Assembly (NCBI GenBank): GCA_023426245.1
Contig: JAFABB010000002.1
Location: 62,001-126,000 of the forward strand
Reading direction: 5' to 3'
Length of the DNA: 64,000 nucleotides
Source of the DNA: Bacillota bacterium
GTDB lineage: Bacteria; Bacillota; UBA4882; UBA8346
In this document: in pieces, positions 18,048-26,925 of the stretch
Position numbering within the stretch: position 1 is the first letter of the stretch
Layout: every line of letters begins with the position of its first letter
The notes under the pieces: generated by a model
Database searches by the model: none
Seen by the model: the letters and a program-made list of their open reading frames with translations, nothing else
Told to the model about the DNA's origin: nothing
Translations under genes and position numbers: made by a program

Positions 18048-18616
18048 TTCTGTCCATCCTTTTGATTTTTTTCTTTAGAATCATAGAATAACCGCCAATA
18101 ACAATCCAATCCAGGGAAATTGTTGGCAACCACGGCCCAGTTCCGCAAACACCAAACCACTTTTCAGCATCCGGCTTTCATAAAGTGTAAATGGTACATG
18201 GAAAAGGGTAAAAAAGGCCTGAAATGTACCCTCCCCATTCAAGCTGGTATCGCAAGATCCAAACTCCCAAAAATGAAGATAATGAAAAATTCCCCAAGCA
18301 CGCAGTAAAATTTGAGTCTGCAACCACCGCTCAAGGATGGCGGTTGATGTATGATAAGTATTTATAAATATACACTTTTACTTCCACTAATCACAAACAT
18401 GTTTAAGCTTTTTGACCCTATAAACCCTCTCTGACATTTGAGGCAAGGATGCCGAAAAGCGATGCGTCTTTTCGCGGATGAAAAAAGCAGTCGCCTTCGG
18501 AAGCCTCATATAATTGGCAGTCGAAACGCCACGGATGGCGGCGACATTCACAAACCCTGGATGAATAAAGGGAGGACCGGAAGCCGTAGGTTCCGGCGGC
18601 CTTTTGGTGACTTTTG
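18048..18616. other. Gene-free stretch before repeat array
   Basis: No supported gene on either strand. The DNA around 18437-18600 (GCCGAAAAGCGATGCG..., GGAAGCCGTAGGTTCCGGCGG...) is typical of decayed or repetitive intergenic DNA and leads directly into the repeat array. Confidence 0.4.
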
Positions 18617-18872
18617 GGCCGCTCCAAAAGTTACTCAGCCGGTGAAATCCGTGGATCATAGTACTGGTCATTCATTTTTAGGCGTCATGAATAAGGAAGC
18701 CCGCCGGTGAAACCTGTAGACCACAATACTGGTCCTTCATTCTAGGCGTCATGAATAATGAAAGTAACCCGCCGCCGAAATCCGCGGGTCACAATACTAG
18801 ACATTCATTTATAGGCACCGTAGTTCATGATAAAGGAGAAAACTTTCAAGCACGACAGCGATATTTAAAACT
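18617..18872 (+). repeat. Three tandem 67-bp units with conserved flanks
   Basis: Units at about 18636-18701, 18702-18769 and 18770-18836 share the order CCGGTGAAAYCCGTGGACCA, CAATACTGGTCATTCATT, TAGGCGTCATGAATAA. Each holds the inverted pair ATTCAT...ATGAAT. The flanks GGCCGCTCCAAAAG (18617-18630) and AAAACTTTCAAGCACGACAGC (about 18839 on) recur around the single unit at 21741-21858. Confidence 0.75.
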
Positions 18873-19030
18873 CGCAACGCCTAACCAATCCCCTTCCAGT
18901 GCCAGGATCGCCCATAGGCCAAATATTATCCCGACATACCTGTATCCTAACAAAATAGAACTAATTGAACACTTCCAATCATATTCTTAAAAGAAAGCGA
19001 TAAAAGCCATCCGAAGGAGTGTAACGTCCG

Positions 19031-20485
19031 TTGCTTAAAGTCCAAGTTAGCCTACGGCCCATTGTCCATGAAATCAATCTACCCACTGTTATGAAAACCG
19101 CCATCCTTCCCGGTGACCTGGCCGAAAGTTTATTTATTGCAACCCAGACAGGAGAGATCTTTTACATACGGAACGGAAGTCTGCGGACCTTTTTGGATAT
19201 TCGTCCGCGAATCATAAAACTGGGTGCTTCGGGCCGCAAATATGACGAACGGGGACTGATAGGACTGGCGTTTCATCCCGAATTTTATTATAACGGCCTG
19301 TTTTATCTCCATTATTCAGTAGCCGGGACCCAAGGTCCGGGTGCTCTTATTAAACCGGAAGCTGCCAGACAAGAGCCCGGGGTTCTACCTGAATTTTTTA
19401 AGCCTGACCCCTGTGACCCCGGAACCCTGAACATAAAGTGGAGCAATCGGGAAAGCCAATATGATCATATCGATACGGTTGAAGAATGGATTTCACAGTT
19501 AAGTGGCGGGCCTCGAAAACGGCGGACATTACTTAATATAAGAAGACCCTTTTTTAATCACAATGGTGTCAATAGCTTAAACTTTTCACCTGAAACCGGA
19601 AAACTCGTCTTAACGACCGGAGACGGTGGAATGGGCTACGATCCATTCAATTTAAGCCAGGATGATCTGGAAATCGCCGGCAAAATCATTGAAATAGATG
19701 TAGATAAGAATACACCTAACGATAATCCACCTACAGTCACGCGTTTACATGAACTTCCCGCAGCGATTCAGGAAACCCTTACGGTAATTGCCAAAGGAGT
19801 TCGCAATATACCGGGCATTACATATCAAAGGTTTCATCACCAGTATCTCAAATATGTGGGAAATGTCGGACAGGATCTGGTAGAGTCGATTTTTTCATTC
19901 GTTTATTACAAACCCATACCGGTTACCCAGCTTGTTCAAGCTTCTTTCATGAAATCCGAACCTCATCGGGAAGGATTCATTAACTTTGGCTGGCGGGGGT
20001 GGGAAGGTGTTTTTCCTACTTCGATAATAAGGGATTGCTCAGCAAATCCGGCTTTGAAAGAACAAACGATTGCTTATTACGACGAAACGGTAAACACTTC
20101 CGTGCGACGTCTCCATCCTCTCATCAGTTATTTTCATAGAGACACCAGGCCCGATAAGTTTGGCGGAACTGCGCTCACAGGAGTTCAGACTTATATGGGA
20201 AATCAAATCCCCGCTTTAACGGGAAGCGTTGTCTTTACCGATCTGGCCCGGGACAGAATGTCCAGGCACCCGGTTCGAGGAGTTTTAGCTTATACCCGGG
20301 TAAGAACAGATTGTAAACTCAATGATTTTTGTGTTATCGAAACCGATTACAATTTTGGGTCCGGGTCAGCTTTTTATGTCAGTTTAGGGGCGAATCTGGC
20401 TCAAACCAGACTTTATTTAGGGGTTTACGGCTCGATGAATGTGACTGACTTTAACCAAGGTTCTGTTTTTGAAATTGCTCCATGA
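19031..20485 (+). CDS. PQQ-dependent sugar dehydrogenase-like beta-propeller protein (HHIP/GdhB type)
   Basis: 484 aa from TTG 19031, behind GAAGGAG. The fold family is the glucose/sorbosone dehydrogenase six-bladed propeller. Visible blocks are DERGLIGLAFHPEFYYNGLFYLHYS near residue 70, FFNHNGVNSLNFSPETGKLVLTTGDGG near 170 and INFGWRGWEG near 318. His in FNHNG and the GDGG block correspond to cofactor and Ca regions in soluble glucose dehydrogenase. No signal peptide is visible, unusual because family members are normally exported. Substrate and PQQ dependence are unknown; the plant HIPL-like subgroup may be closer. Confidence 0.75.
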   Translation: MLKVQVSLRPIVHEINLPTVMKTAILPGDLAESLFIATQTGEIFYIRNGSLRTFLDIRPRIIKLGASGRKYDERGLIGLAFHPEFYYNGLFYLHYSVAGTQGPGALIKPEAARQEPGVLPEFFKPDPCDPGTLNIKWSNRESQYDHIDTVEEWISQLSGGPRKRRTLLNIRRPFFNHNGVNSLNFSPETGKLVLTTGDGGMGYDPFNLSQDDLEIAGKIIEIDVDKNTPNDNPPTVTRLHELPAAIQETLTVIAKGVRNIPGITYQRFHHQYLKYVGNVGQDLVESIFSFVYYKPIPVTQLVQASFMKSEPHREGFINFGWRGWEGVFPTSIIRDCSANPALKEQTIAYYDETVNTSVRRLHPLISYFHRDTRPDKFGGTALTGVQTYMGNQIPALTGSVVFTDLARDRMSRHPVRGVLAYTRVRTDCKLNDFCVIETDYNFGSGSAFYVSLGANLAQTRLYLGVYGSMNVTDFNQGSVFEIAP

Positions 20486-20644
20486 TTCATTACTATAATT
20501 CTGTAAACTCTATCGCTTATTTTTCTTTCCTCACGAATGCCCGTTTGTAAAAAGGAGGTACCAACCAGCCCCGATTCATTCGGGTTATCACCACAAAATA
20601 CTCCCGTTCCGTTCCTTTTCTGATTTATTGTTTGCCAAAATCCA

Positions 20645-20677
20645 TTGATTTCTTTATATTATAGATATATAATATCT
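20645..20677 (+). promoter_or_regulatory. Promoter with palindromic operator over the -10 box
   Basis: TTGATT (20645-20650), 17 nt, TATAAT (20668-20673). A perfect palindrome AGATAT-ATA-ATATCT (20663-20677) covers the -10. It lies about 30 bp before the Rrf2-type gene, which suggests autorepression. Confidence 0.75.
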
Positions 20678-20704
20678 GTAATATCTTTTTTAGGGGGCAA
20701 CCAT

Positions 20705-21601
20705 TTGAAATATTCCAAAGCAACCAATTATGCTTTGCATACGATGGTCTTCATGATTGAACATGGCAATGAAAAGTTAAGTGTCCAAAAACTAGCCGAA
20801 CACTTCAAGGTGTCGGTAACGTATCTTTCAAAGATCCTAACGCAACTCGTGAAAGCGGGATTCATTGGATCCACTTCAGGTGTAAATGGCGGTTATGCGT
20901 TAAGTAAAAAGATGGACGAGGTTTCTTTTATGGATGTAATCGCTGCCATTGAAGGAAACGGTGCTTTGTTTAAATGCGAATTTCAAGAAAGCAAATGCGC
21001 GATTCACCAAGTAATGATCGAAGCAGAGAGCCGAATGGAAGGGTACCTGCAAGAAAAGAAGCTCTACGAAATAGCCCAACCGGAAAATGAATTTCTTGTT
21101 GAACGCATGATTTCGAGATTAGAAGAACGGGACATGATTTCACCGATTGATAAAGAATGTGATAAATTCGGCATAAAAAAAGGAGACATTGTCATCGACT
21201 ACGGCTGTGGCTCCGGGGGTTACACGAAGAAAGTATCCCAATTGATTGGCGAGAAGGGAAAAGTATATGCTGTGGATATTCACGGGCAGGCAATCGAAGC
21301 GGTAAAAAAGAAAATTGTTACCTATCGGCTCAAAAATGTCGTGCCTGTCTTGGTTAAGGATATTGGACAGATTGAAGACAATGTGGCGGACATCATCATT
21401 GCGATTGATATGTTTCATATGGTTCGGGACGCCGATATATTTCTGCAGGAATTACGCAGGCTGCTTAAAAATAACGGTTATTTATTTATCAGCATGCATC
21501 ATATGACACCCGCCGATGTCCAGGGAACAATATCCAATTCAAATTCATGGAAAATCGTGGATGAATTTGACAACTGTTTAAAATGTATACCCAATAATTA
21601 A
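20705..21601 (+). CDS. Rrf2-type regulator fused to a SAM methyltransferase domain
   Basis: 298 aa from TTG 20705, placed 6 nt after AGGGGG. Residues 1-130 form an Rrf2 winged helix: KYSKATNYALHTMVFM, a recognition-helix region LAEHFKVSVTYLSKILTQLVKAGFI, and SGVNGGYALSK wing. Only two Cys (CEFQESKCAIH) remain where Fe-S Rrf2 proteins have three. Residues 170-298 form a class I methyltransferase: DIVIDYGCGSGGYTKKV (SAM motif I), VYAVDI (motif II), ADIIIAIDMFHMV. The methyltransferase part ends early (DNCLKCIPNN) compared with full domains of about 180 aa. Could couple binding of a small molecule or SAM to repression. Confidence 0.85.
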   Translation: MKYSKATNYALHTMVFMIEHGNEKLSVQKLAEHFKVSVTYLSKILTQLVKAGFIGSTSGVNGGYALSKKMDEVSFMDVIAAIEGNGALFKCEFQESKCAIHQVMIEAESRMEGYLQEKKLYEIAQPENEFLVERMISRLEERDMISPIDKECDKFGIKKGDIVIDYGCGSGGYTKKVSQLIGEKGKVYAVDIHGQAIEAVKKKIVTYRLKNVVPVLVKDIGQIEDNVADIIIAIDMFHMVRDADIFLQELRRLLKNNGYLFISMHHMTPADVQGTISNSNSWKIVDEFDNCLKCIPNN

Positions 21602-21740
21602 TGTAAAGAATGGCGAAAAGCTTCGGTAGTGACAGTCCAATCAAAAACTCCGAACCGGATGTGAGGACATATGAAGAAAGGTCTGGGAAACTTAGTCCCC
21701 GGCGGTCTTGCCAGTCATTCACGAGCGGAGGTTCCTTCAG

Positions 21741-21858
21741 GGCCGCTCCAAAAGGACCTTAGCCGGTGGAAGCCGTGGACCACAATACTGGTCATTCATT
21801 ATAGGCGATCATAGTTAATGATAAAGATAAAACTTTAAGCACGGCAACGATATTTGAA
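21741..21858 (+). repeat. Single-unit copy of the 67-bp repeat with both flanks
   Basis: GGCCGCTCCAAAAGG, then CCGGTGGAAGCCGTGGACCACAATACTGGTCATTCATT, then AAAACTTTAAGCACGGCAACGATATTTGAA. Left and right flanks match those of the three-unit array at 18617-18872, so the two loci differ by two unit copies. Confidence 0.75.
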
Positions 21859-21907
21859 CCAGCATCCACTATTTTAGGAATAATTTATTATACCTTATAA
21901 TTCCTAC

Positions 21908-21985
21908 GAACCGATGGCCCCCATTACCGGTCATTCATTTTGGGAGTCATGAATAAAGTAACCCGCCGCCGCAATCCATGTCCCC
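21908..21985 (+). repeat. Degenerate copy of the 67-bp dispersed repeat
   Basis: CGAACCGATGGCCCCCATTACCGGTCATTCATTTTGGGAGTCATGAATAAAGTAACCCGCCGCCGCAATCC keeps the core TCATTCATT...GTCATGAATAA...ACCCGCCGCCG of units 2 and 3. Confidence 0.6.
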
Positions 21986-22414
21986 CATTTTTTCACCCGA
22001 ACCCCTATCCGGATTAGCCTATCGCCTGTTATAGCAAAACGCCCCGTCCAAACCCCTAAGAAATATATATTTTTTTGTACAATAGCCCCTCTGCCCCACA
22101 TCGCCCCCAAACCCAATCCCTACCGCACTTCAACCCGTTGGGCCACCCTTGGCCAAGGCGTTAAATAAAAAACCGATCGAAAATTTACTCAAAAAACGCC
22201 TTCCATTTTTATATGATTCATGGCCCTCCTTCCCCTCCTACCTCACAAACCCTTTACCTTCCGGTATTTGCTGTCGGTGAACAATGATACAAAAGGGGCC
22301 ACTCCCCCCTTTTGGGTGTGACCCATTGACTGAGAATACCGTCATTGCAGCAACCGTGGCTTAGGAGGGGTAGGAGGGCATAAAAAAATGAACCGGGATA
22401 AAAACGCCTCATTT
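21986..22414. other. Gene-free stretch with a hairpin
   Basis: No supported gene. Contains a perfect 9-bp inverted repeat CAAAAGGGG (22290-22298) and CCCCTTTTG (22306-22314) without a T run. Confidence 0.4.
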
Positions 22415-22645
22415 CGTATGCATACCGGACGACTCAGTATGTATACTCAACCGTTGCGTATGTCTACCGAATGACTCAGTATGCATACCGAACCCTTGTG
22501 CATGCATACCGAACGACTCAGTATGTATACCGAACCGTTGCGTATGTCTACCGGACGACTCAGTATGTATACCGAACCGTTGCGCACGCATACCGAACGA
22601 CTCAGCATGTATACTGAACCGTTGCGTATATCTACCGAACCATTG
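22415..22645 (+). repeat. 5.5-copy tandem array of a 42-bp repeat
   Basis: Units start at 22415, 22457, 22499, 22541 and 22583, each exactly 42 bp, plus a 21-bp half unit at 22625-22645. Each unit is two related 21-bp halves, consensus CGTATGTCTACCGAACGACT then CAGTATGTATACCGAACCGTTG. The GTATGYATAC cores are self-complementary. Because 42 is divisible by three, open frames appear on both strands, but their His/Thr/Arg-rich repeats lack start signals and I do not regard them as genes. Confidence 0.9.
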
Positions 22646-22774
22646 CCTTGGACCAAAATTCCCCGGATTTTAGGATTATCAGGATTAAGGCCTGTTTCCA
22701 ATATCTTTTTATGTTGCTGAAACGAAAAAAAGCATCGCCGGTATTCATTCCGGATTTATGCAATAAACATTTCC

Positions 22775-22852
22775 AACCACGAAAAACACGAAATTAAAAC
22801 ACCCCCCGCTCCAGCCCTCCTCTTTTCGCGCCTTTTCGTGGGTTTCGTGGTT
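22775..22852 (+). repeat. Long inverted repeat (CCACGAAA type)
   Basis: AACCACGAAAAACACGAAA (22775-22793) and TTTCGTGGGTTTCGTGGTT (22834-22852) pair at 17 of 19 positions across a 40-nt C-rich loop. Each arm holds two CACGAAA pieces. Confidence 0.65.
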
Positions 22853-23217
22853 CATAGTGGGTATTATTGGCTTCGATTTCCTCTCTTTGCGATAGGAAAA
22901 TTTCCATGTTATCCGAAAGAGGGAAGCATTCCCGTTTAAAAAAATGAAAGATATCGAATAATCATTGTTTTAAATAAAAACTGACATATATTAACTAATA
23001 TGATGTTATTTTACAAGTTGCTTTGAGAAAGATTAGTGATAAAATTGGTTTATTGTTAGTTTCCTTATTTTGCTATTTTTTCCATAGCAAATACAAATCC
23101 AAAAATAAAAAGGAGATGATGATTAAACACTTTTTTTCCAAGTTAAAAAAAGTACGTTGCAAATCCTCGTCATTTAAAACATACGCCGGGAATATAAAAC
23201 AGACAGGAGTGATTGTT

Positions 23218-24843
23218 TTGCTAAAAATGAAGCAGATTTTAGTGCCCCTATTGACCTTGACGTTTTCCGTAAGCGCCTGGTTTTTCCAGCCAGCAGTTTC
23301 CTACGGATTGGATACGGCAGATTTTTTGAAAACCAGCGGCATCCAAATAAAAAATGCCGGTGGGACAGGCGCTGTGGTCAGTTTGCGCGGCACAAACCTG
23401 GGTGGCTGGCTGCTACAGGAAAATTGGATGTCGCCATTGGGCTGCACCGATGAATGGACCCTCCGGGAAACCCTGACCAACCGTTTTGGTGAGGCCACCA
23501 AAGAAAGCTTAATCAATACTTACCAAAGTACATGGTTGCAAACAAGTGACCTCGATAATCTGAAGAACCTGGGGATGAACTTTGTCCGGGTACCCATTTT
23601 GTACTTGGACTTGATGGATAAATGGGGTAATTGGAAAGCGGATCCCTGGTCCAAACTGGATTGGCTGGTGAGCGAATGTTCCAGCCGGGGTATTTATGTC
23701 TTATTGGATTTGCACGGCACCTTCGGCGGTCAAAACACCTTTGACAACTGCGGCGAGGCCAACTCCGACCCCCAATTATGGAAAAACACTCTCTACCAGG
23801 ATCGCACGGTTACCTTGTGGCAGGGGATTGCGGCCCATTTCAAAGGTAATCCGGCCGTAGCGGGGTACGATTTATTAAATGAACCGGCTAATGTCGGCAA
23901 AGAACAATTGAACAGTTTCTATAACCGCCTTTATCAGGCAATCCGGGCCGTTGACCCTGATCATATCATTTTCATGGAGGCAGCCTGGGATTGGAATCAA
24001 TTATATGCTCCCTCGGTATACGGTTGGACCAATATTGTCTATGAAATGCATTATTATGCAATGTCCGGCAGCCAGGCCAGCGACTGGAATGCCCAAAACA
24101 ACCTGATTAACAGTGCATTACAGGGGATCAGGGAACATCAGGCTTCATGGAATGTACCGGTTTTTGCCGGGGAATTTTGCGTATTCGGCTTCAATGATTT
24201 GTGGGAGAAATTCCTAAGTAATTTCAACGCTTTAAATGTTTCCTGGACCAACTGGACTTACAAGGTTACTGCTAATTACGGCAACTGGGGTTATTTCAAT
24301 AACAATCCCAATTCCGTCCCGGACATCTATAACGACAGCGCCAATACGATTGCTACCAAGTGGCAGAAATTTTCCACCGCCAATTTCACAGCCAACACCG
24401 CATTTCAGAATCTGGTCAAAAAATATGCCGCTGCGCCGATTACAAACCAATATGTCTATTTACGGTCCAGGGCCAATAACAATATTATTTGCGCGGAAAA
24501 CTACGGGAACGATCCCTTGGTCGCCAACCGGGCCGCTGTTGGGAACTGGGAGCTGTTCCAGCTCATCACTAACGCCGATGGAACGATTTCTTTGCTTTCT
24601 CAAATTAACAACAAATATGTCTGCGCCGATTTGAACCAGGGCGCAAAATTGATCGCCCGCAGCGACTCCATTCAACAGTGGGAAAAGTTCCAAAAAGTGG
24701 ACTTAAGCGACGGCACCGTCGCTCTACTGGCTTTAGCCAACAACCAGTATGTTTGCACTGATCTCGATAACGGGGCCGTCTTAATTGCCAACAGGGCTGC
24801 CGTTGGCGGCGCTTGGGAGGCATTTACCATTACGGCGCAATAA
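23218..24843 (+). CDS. Secreted GH5 glucanase with C-terminal beta-trefoil domain
   Basis: 541 aa from TTG 23218, chosen because CAGGAG lies 8 nt upstream and a clean signal peptide follows (KQILVPLLTLTFSVSAWFF). Residues about 40-400 form a GH5 barrel: LRGTNLGGWLLQENWM, NFVRVPI, VLLDLHGTFGGQN, acid/base Glu222 in LLNEP, nucleophile Glu319 in FAGEFCVF. The exo-beta-1,3-glucanase-like GGWL start suggests the GH5_9 side of the family. Residues about 405-541 form three fascin/ricin-like trefoil repeats (YVYLRSRANNNIICAEN, KYVCADLNQGAKLIARS, QYVCTDLDNGAVLIANR), likely carbohydrate-binding. Followed by a strong terminator, so probably monocistronic. Confidence 0.9.
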   Translation: MLKMKQILVPLLTLTFSVSAWFFQPAVSYGLDTADFLKTSGIQIKNAGGTGAVVSLRGTNLGGWLLQENWMSPLGCTDEWTLRETLTNRFGEATKESLINTYQSTWLQTSDLDNLKNLGMNFVRVPILYLDLMDKWGNWKADPWSKLDWLVSECSSRGIYVLLDLHGTFGGQNTFDNCGEANSDPQLWKNTLYQDRTVTLWQGIAAHFKGNPAVAGYDLLNEPANVGKEQLNSFYNRLYQAIRAVDPDHIIFMEAAWDWNQLYAPSVYGWTNIVYEMHYYAMSGSQASDWNAQNNLINSALQGIREHQASWNVPVFAGEFCVFGFNDLWEKFLSNFNALNVSWTNWTYKVTANYGNWGYFNNNPNSVPDIYNDSANTIATKWQKFSTANFTANTAFQNLVKKYAAAPITNQYVYLRSRANNNIICAENYGNDPLVANRAAVGNWELFQLITNADGTISLLSQINNKYVCADLNQGAKLIARSDSIQQWEKFQKVDLSDGTVALLALANNQYVCTDLDNGAVLIANRAAVGGAWEAFTITAQ

Positions 24844-24949
24844 TCCTTGATTTGCAAATAGCGCCTGTTATCATAGAGCAAGGCGAGGGAGTGTAACATG
24901 TAAAACTCATCGCTTGGAACCTTTCAGTCTCTGACAATCAAATAAACCA

Positions 24950-24990
24950 AAGGCTGCCTGAATTTGATTTTGAGGCAGCCTTGTTTTTTG
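24950..24990 (+). terminator. Rho-independent terminator of the GH5 gene
   Basis: AAGGCTGCCT (24950-24959) and AGGCAGCCTT (24973-24982) form a perfect 10-bp stem, followed by GTTTTTTG. Confidence 0.9.
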
Positions 24991-25119
24991 TGACGCGCAA
25001 AACCAAAAAAGACGGCAAAAACGCCTTTGCGATGGAAAAAGCTCCGTCCGAAAGGAGATATCCCGGTCATTACCGAATAAGAAACGGTTGATAGAACCTC
25101 AATGAAGGGGGCTTTCCAT

Positions 25120-25767
25120 TTGTATGCCACCATTCTTTTTGATCTCGACGGCACTCTGACCGATCCGAAAATCGGCATTACCAAATCGGTTCAATACGCC
25201 CTTCGGAAACTTGGAATTTATGAGGAAAATCTGGAGAGTCTGACCAGATTTATCGGTCCGCCGCTGCGGGATTCGTTCCGGGAATACTATTTGCTGGATG
25301 AAACCCGGGTCCAAAAGGCCATCGAATATTACCGCGAGTATTTTTCGCCTTACGGCATTTATGAAAACGAACTCTACCCTGAAATTCCAATGTTGCTCGA
25401 TAAACTTAAAACAGCCGGTAAATATCTGGTGATAGCCACTTCAAAACCAACCGTATTTGCGGAACAAATCCTCCATCACTTTGATATCCGTCAATATTTT
25501 GATAACGTGGTCGGCAGTAATTTGGATGAGACCCGGACTACGAAAGAAGAAGTCATTGAATATGCCTTAGCAAACATTCGTGAAGAGGACAAGAAAAAGA
25601 TTGTAATGATTGGGGATAGAAAACACGATATTATCGGAGCTAAAATGAATCATATTGATTCCATCGGCGTGGCTTACGGTTATGGATCTTTGGAGGAGCT
25701 ACAAATGGAAAAACCAACGCACATTGTCAATGATGTTGAGGGCTTGCGTAAACTGTTATGTGCTTAG
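25120..25767 (+). CDS. HAD-family hydrolase (phosphoglycolate phosphatase-like)
   Basis: 215 aa from TTG 25120, 7 nt after AAGGGGG; an ATG at 25102 would place the ribosome binding site inside the gene. HAD motif I DLDGTLTD (nucleophile Asp near residue 8), cap domain with FIGPPLRDSF, motif II ATSKPT, motif III Lys in the TTKEEVIEYAL region and motif IV MIGDRKHDIIGA. Likely a cytosolic small-phosphate phosphatase of the Gph/PgmB group; substrate not determinable. Confidence 0.9.
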   Translation: MYATILFDLDGTLTDPKIGITKSVQYALRKLGIYEENLESLTRFIGPPLRDSFREYYLLDETRVQKAIEYYREYFSPYGIYENELYPEIPMLLDKLKTAGKYLVIATSKPTVFAEQILHHFDIRQYFDNVVGSNLDETRTTKEEVIEYALANIREEDKKKIVMIGDRKHDIIGAKMNHIDSIGVAYGYGSLEELQMEKPTHIVNDVEGLRKLLCA

Positions 25768-25803
25768 TCTGAGCTATAACAAGTTCTTATCACAAATCCA
25801 TCT

Positions 25804-26271
25804 TTACGATTTCAGCGAGGCCTTTTTCTCTTCCAATTTCTGCTTATATTCATTGATCCTTTGATACCAGGAAAAGGTTACAAAGAAACTCAGTATTTCC
25901 GACACTATCAAAGCGGTTGACCATGTCGAATCGATAAAAAGCTGAAGACTTTGCACACCCGCTAAAATAGACCCAACGATGTTCAAAATGGCAACAGCCA
26001 AGAAATTGGTTAGAAAACCCATCCAAGGCATATGACTAAGTCTTAAAAAAACCTGGAAACAAAAAACCAGCGATACAGTCCCAATGATTGCCCCAACTCC
26101 CATGCTGAAAAGCGCGTTGTAAACAACAGGACCCATATGTTGGGCTACTTCAAAAACCAACTGATGAAAGGAATGAAAACAACCCCATGTAAATAGATAA
26201 ACGGCCCAAACAGCCAGGCCTATTAGACTCGATGCCAATGCGTTCAACAAATAAAATTTAACTTTAAACAT
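25804..26271 (-). CDS. DUF3021 membrane protein paired with LytTR regulator
   Basis: 155 aa with four membrane segments (about 9-28, 50-70, 84-103, 117-135) and a charged C-terminal tail. DUF3021 proteins are regularly encoded next to LytTR regulators and modulate them. Lies 8 bp after the regulator gene, as expected of a two-gene operon. Confidence 0.85.
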   Translation of the reverse strand: MFKVKFYLLNALASSLIGLAVWAVYLFTWGCFHSFHQLVFEVAQHMGPVVYNALFSMGVGAIIGTVSLVFCFQVFLRLSHMPWMGFLTNFLAVAILNIVGSILAGVQSLQLFIDSTWSTALIVSEILSFFVTFSWYQRINEYKQKLEEKKASLKS

Positions 26272-26279
26272 GTTTACCT

Positions 26280-26846
26280 CTACATCCCCAAAAATTCTTT
26301 TAGATTTTTCACATAATTGCGGGAAACTTCAATCTCGCTTTTTCCGTCAACAAACCGTAATATTAAGCGTCTACCGAACCAGGGAATGATCTCATTGATG
26401 TTTTCGATATTCACGATGTACGATTTACCAACCCTTAGAAACCGGTTTTGGGGGAGCCGGGCTTCGAGTTCGTATAATTTTTCCCTAATCCTATATTCAC
26501 AGGTGGAATGATGAGCTTGACCGGTGGCGATACAAAAGACATTGTTGCCTCTGGCTTCAAAGTAATAGACTTGGGGATAAGCAATGATTTGAAATGAATC
26601 GTCACGGGACTTGCCGATGATCGTGTTCGGATTATCGTCACTAACCCTTCCCAGCTTGTCCAGGAACTCAACCAACTGGCCCAGATTGGGTAATTCAAAA
26701 ACAACGGAAATCTTACCCTTTGGAATTTCCAAACCCGATTCAACCAAGCTGATGCCTGATTTTTCATCGATCTCGATATTACGGGCCATAAGCAATTCCT
26801 GCAGGACCTTCTGAATGCTCAAGGTACAATGTAAACTCAGTTTCAT
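26280..26846 (-). CDS. LytTR-domain transcriptional regulator
   Basis: 188 aa without a receiver domain. Residues about 80-188 form the LytTR DNA-binding domain: DDSFQIIAYPQVYYFEARGNNVFC, YRIREKLYELEARLPQNRFLRVGKSYIVNIENINEI and VSRNYVKNLKEFLGM. The N-terminal 75 residues (KGKISVVFELPNLGQLVEFLDKL) are a small separate domain. Co-transcribed with the DUF3021 gene. Confidence 0.9.
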   Translation of the reverse strand: MKLSLHCTLSIQKVLQELLMARNIEIDEKSGISLVESGLEIPKGKISVVFELPNLGQLVEFLDKLGRVSDDNPNTIIGKSRDDSFQIIAYPQVYYFEARGNNVFCIATGQAHHSTCEYRIREKLYELEARLPQNRFLRVGKSYIVNIENINEIIPWFGRRLILRFVDGKSEIEVSRNYVKNLKEFLGM

Positions 26847-26878
26847 GTTTTGCTCGCAATCATAAATATTTCATATAA

Positions 26879-26907
26879 ATTATATAAAACCCTACGAATG
26901 GAGTAAA
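26879..26907 (-). promoter_or_regulatory. Promoter of the LytTR-DUF3021 operon
   Basis: On the minus strand TTTACT (26907-26902), 17 nt, TATAAT (26884-26879), ending 32 bp before the start codon. Confidence 0.65.
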
Positions 26908-26925
26908 TCTCAGAATTTAAAAAAC

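Noticed and set aside
22415..22645. CRISPR array
   Set aside because: Units are contiguous and all alike; there are no unique spacers.
22409..22720. Three overlapping open frames on both strands coding His/Thr/Arg-rich repeats
   Set aside because: They arise because the 42-bp repeat is a multiple of three without stops; no ribosome binding site and no plausible protein.
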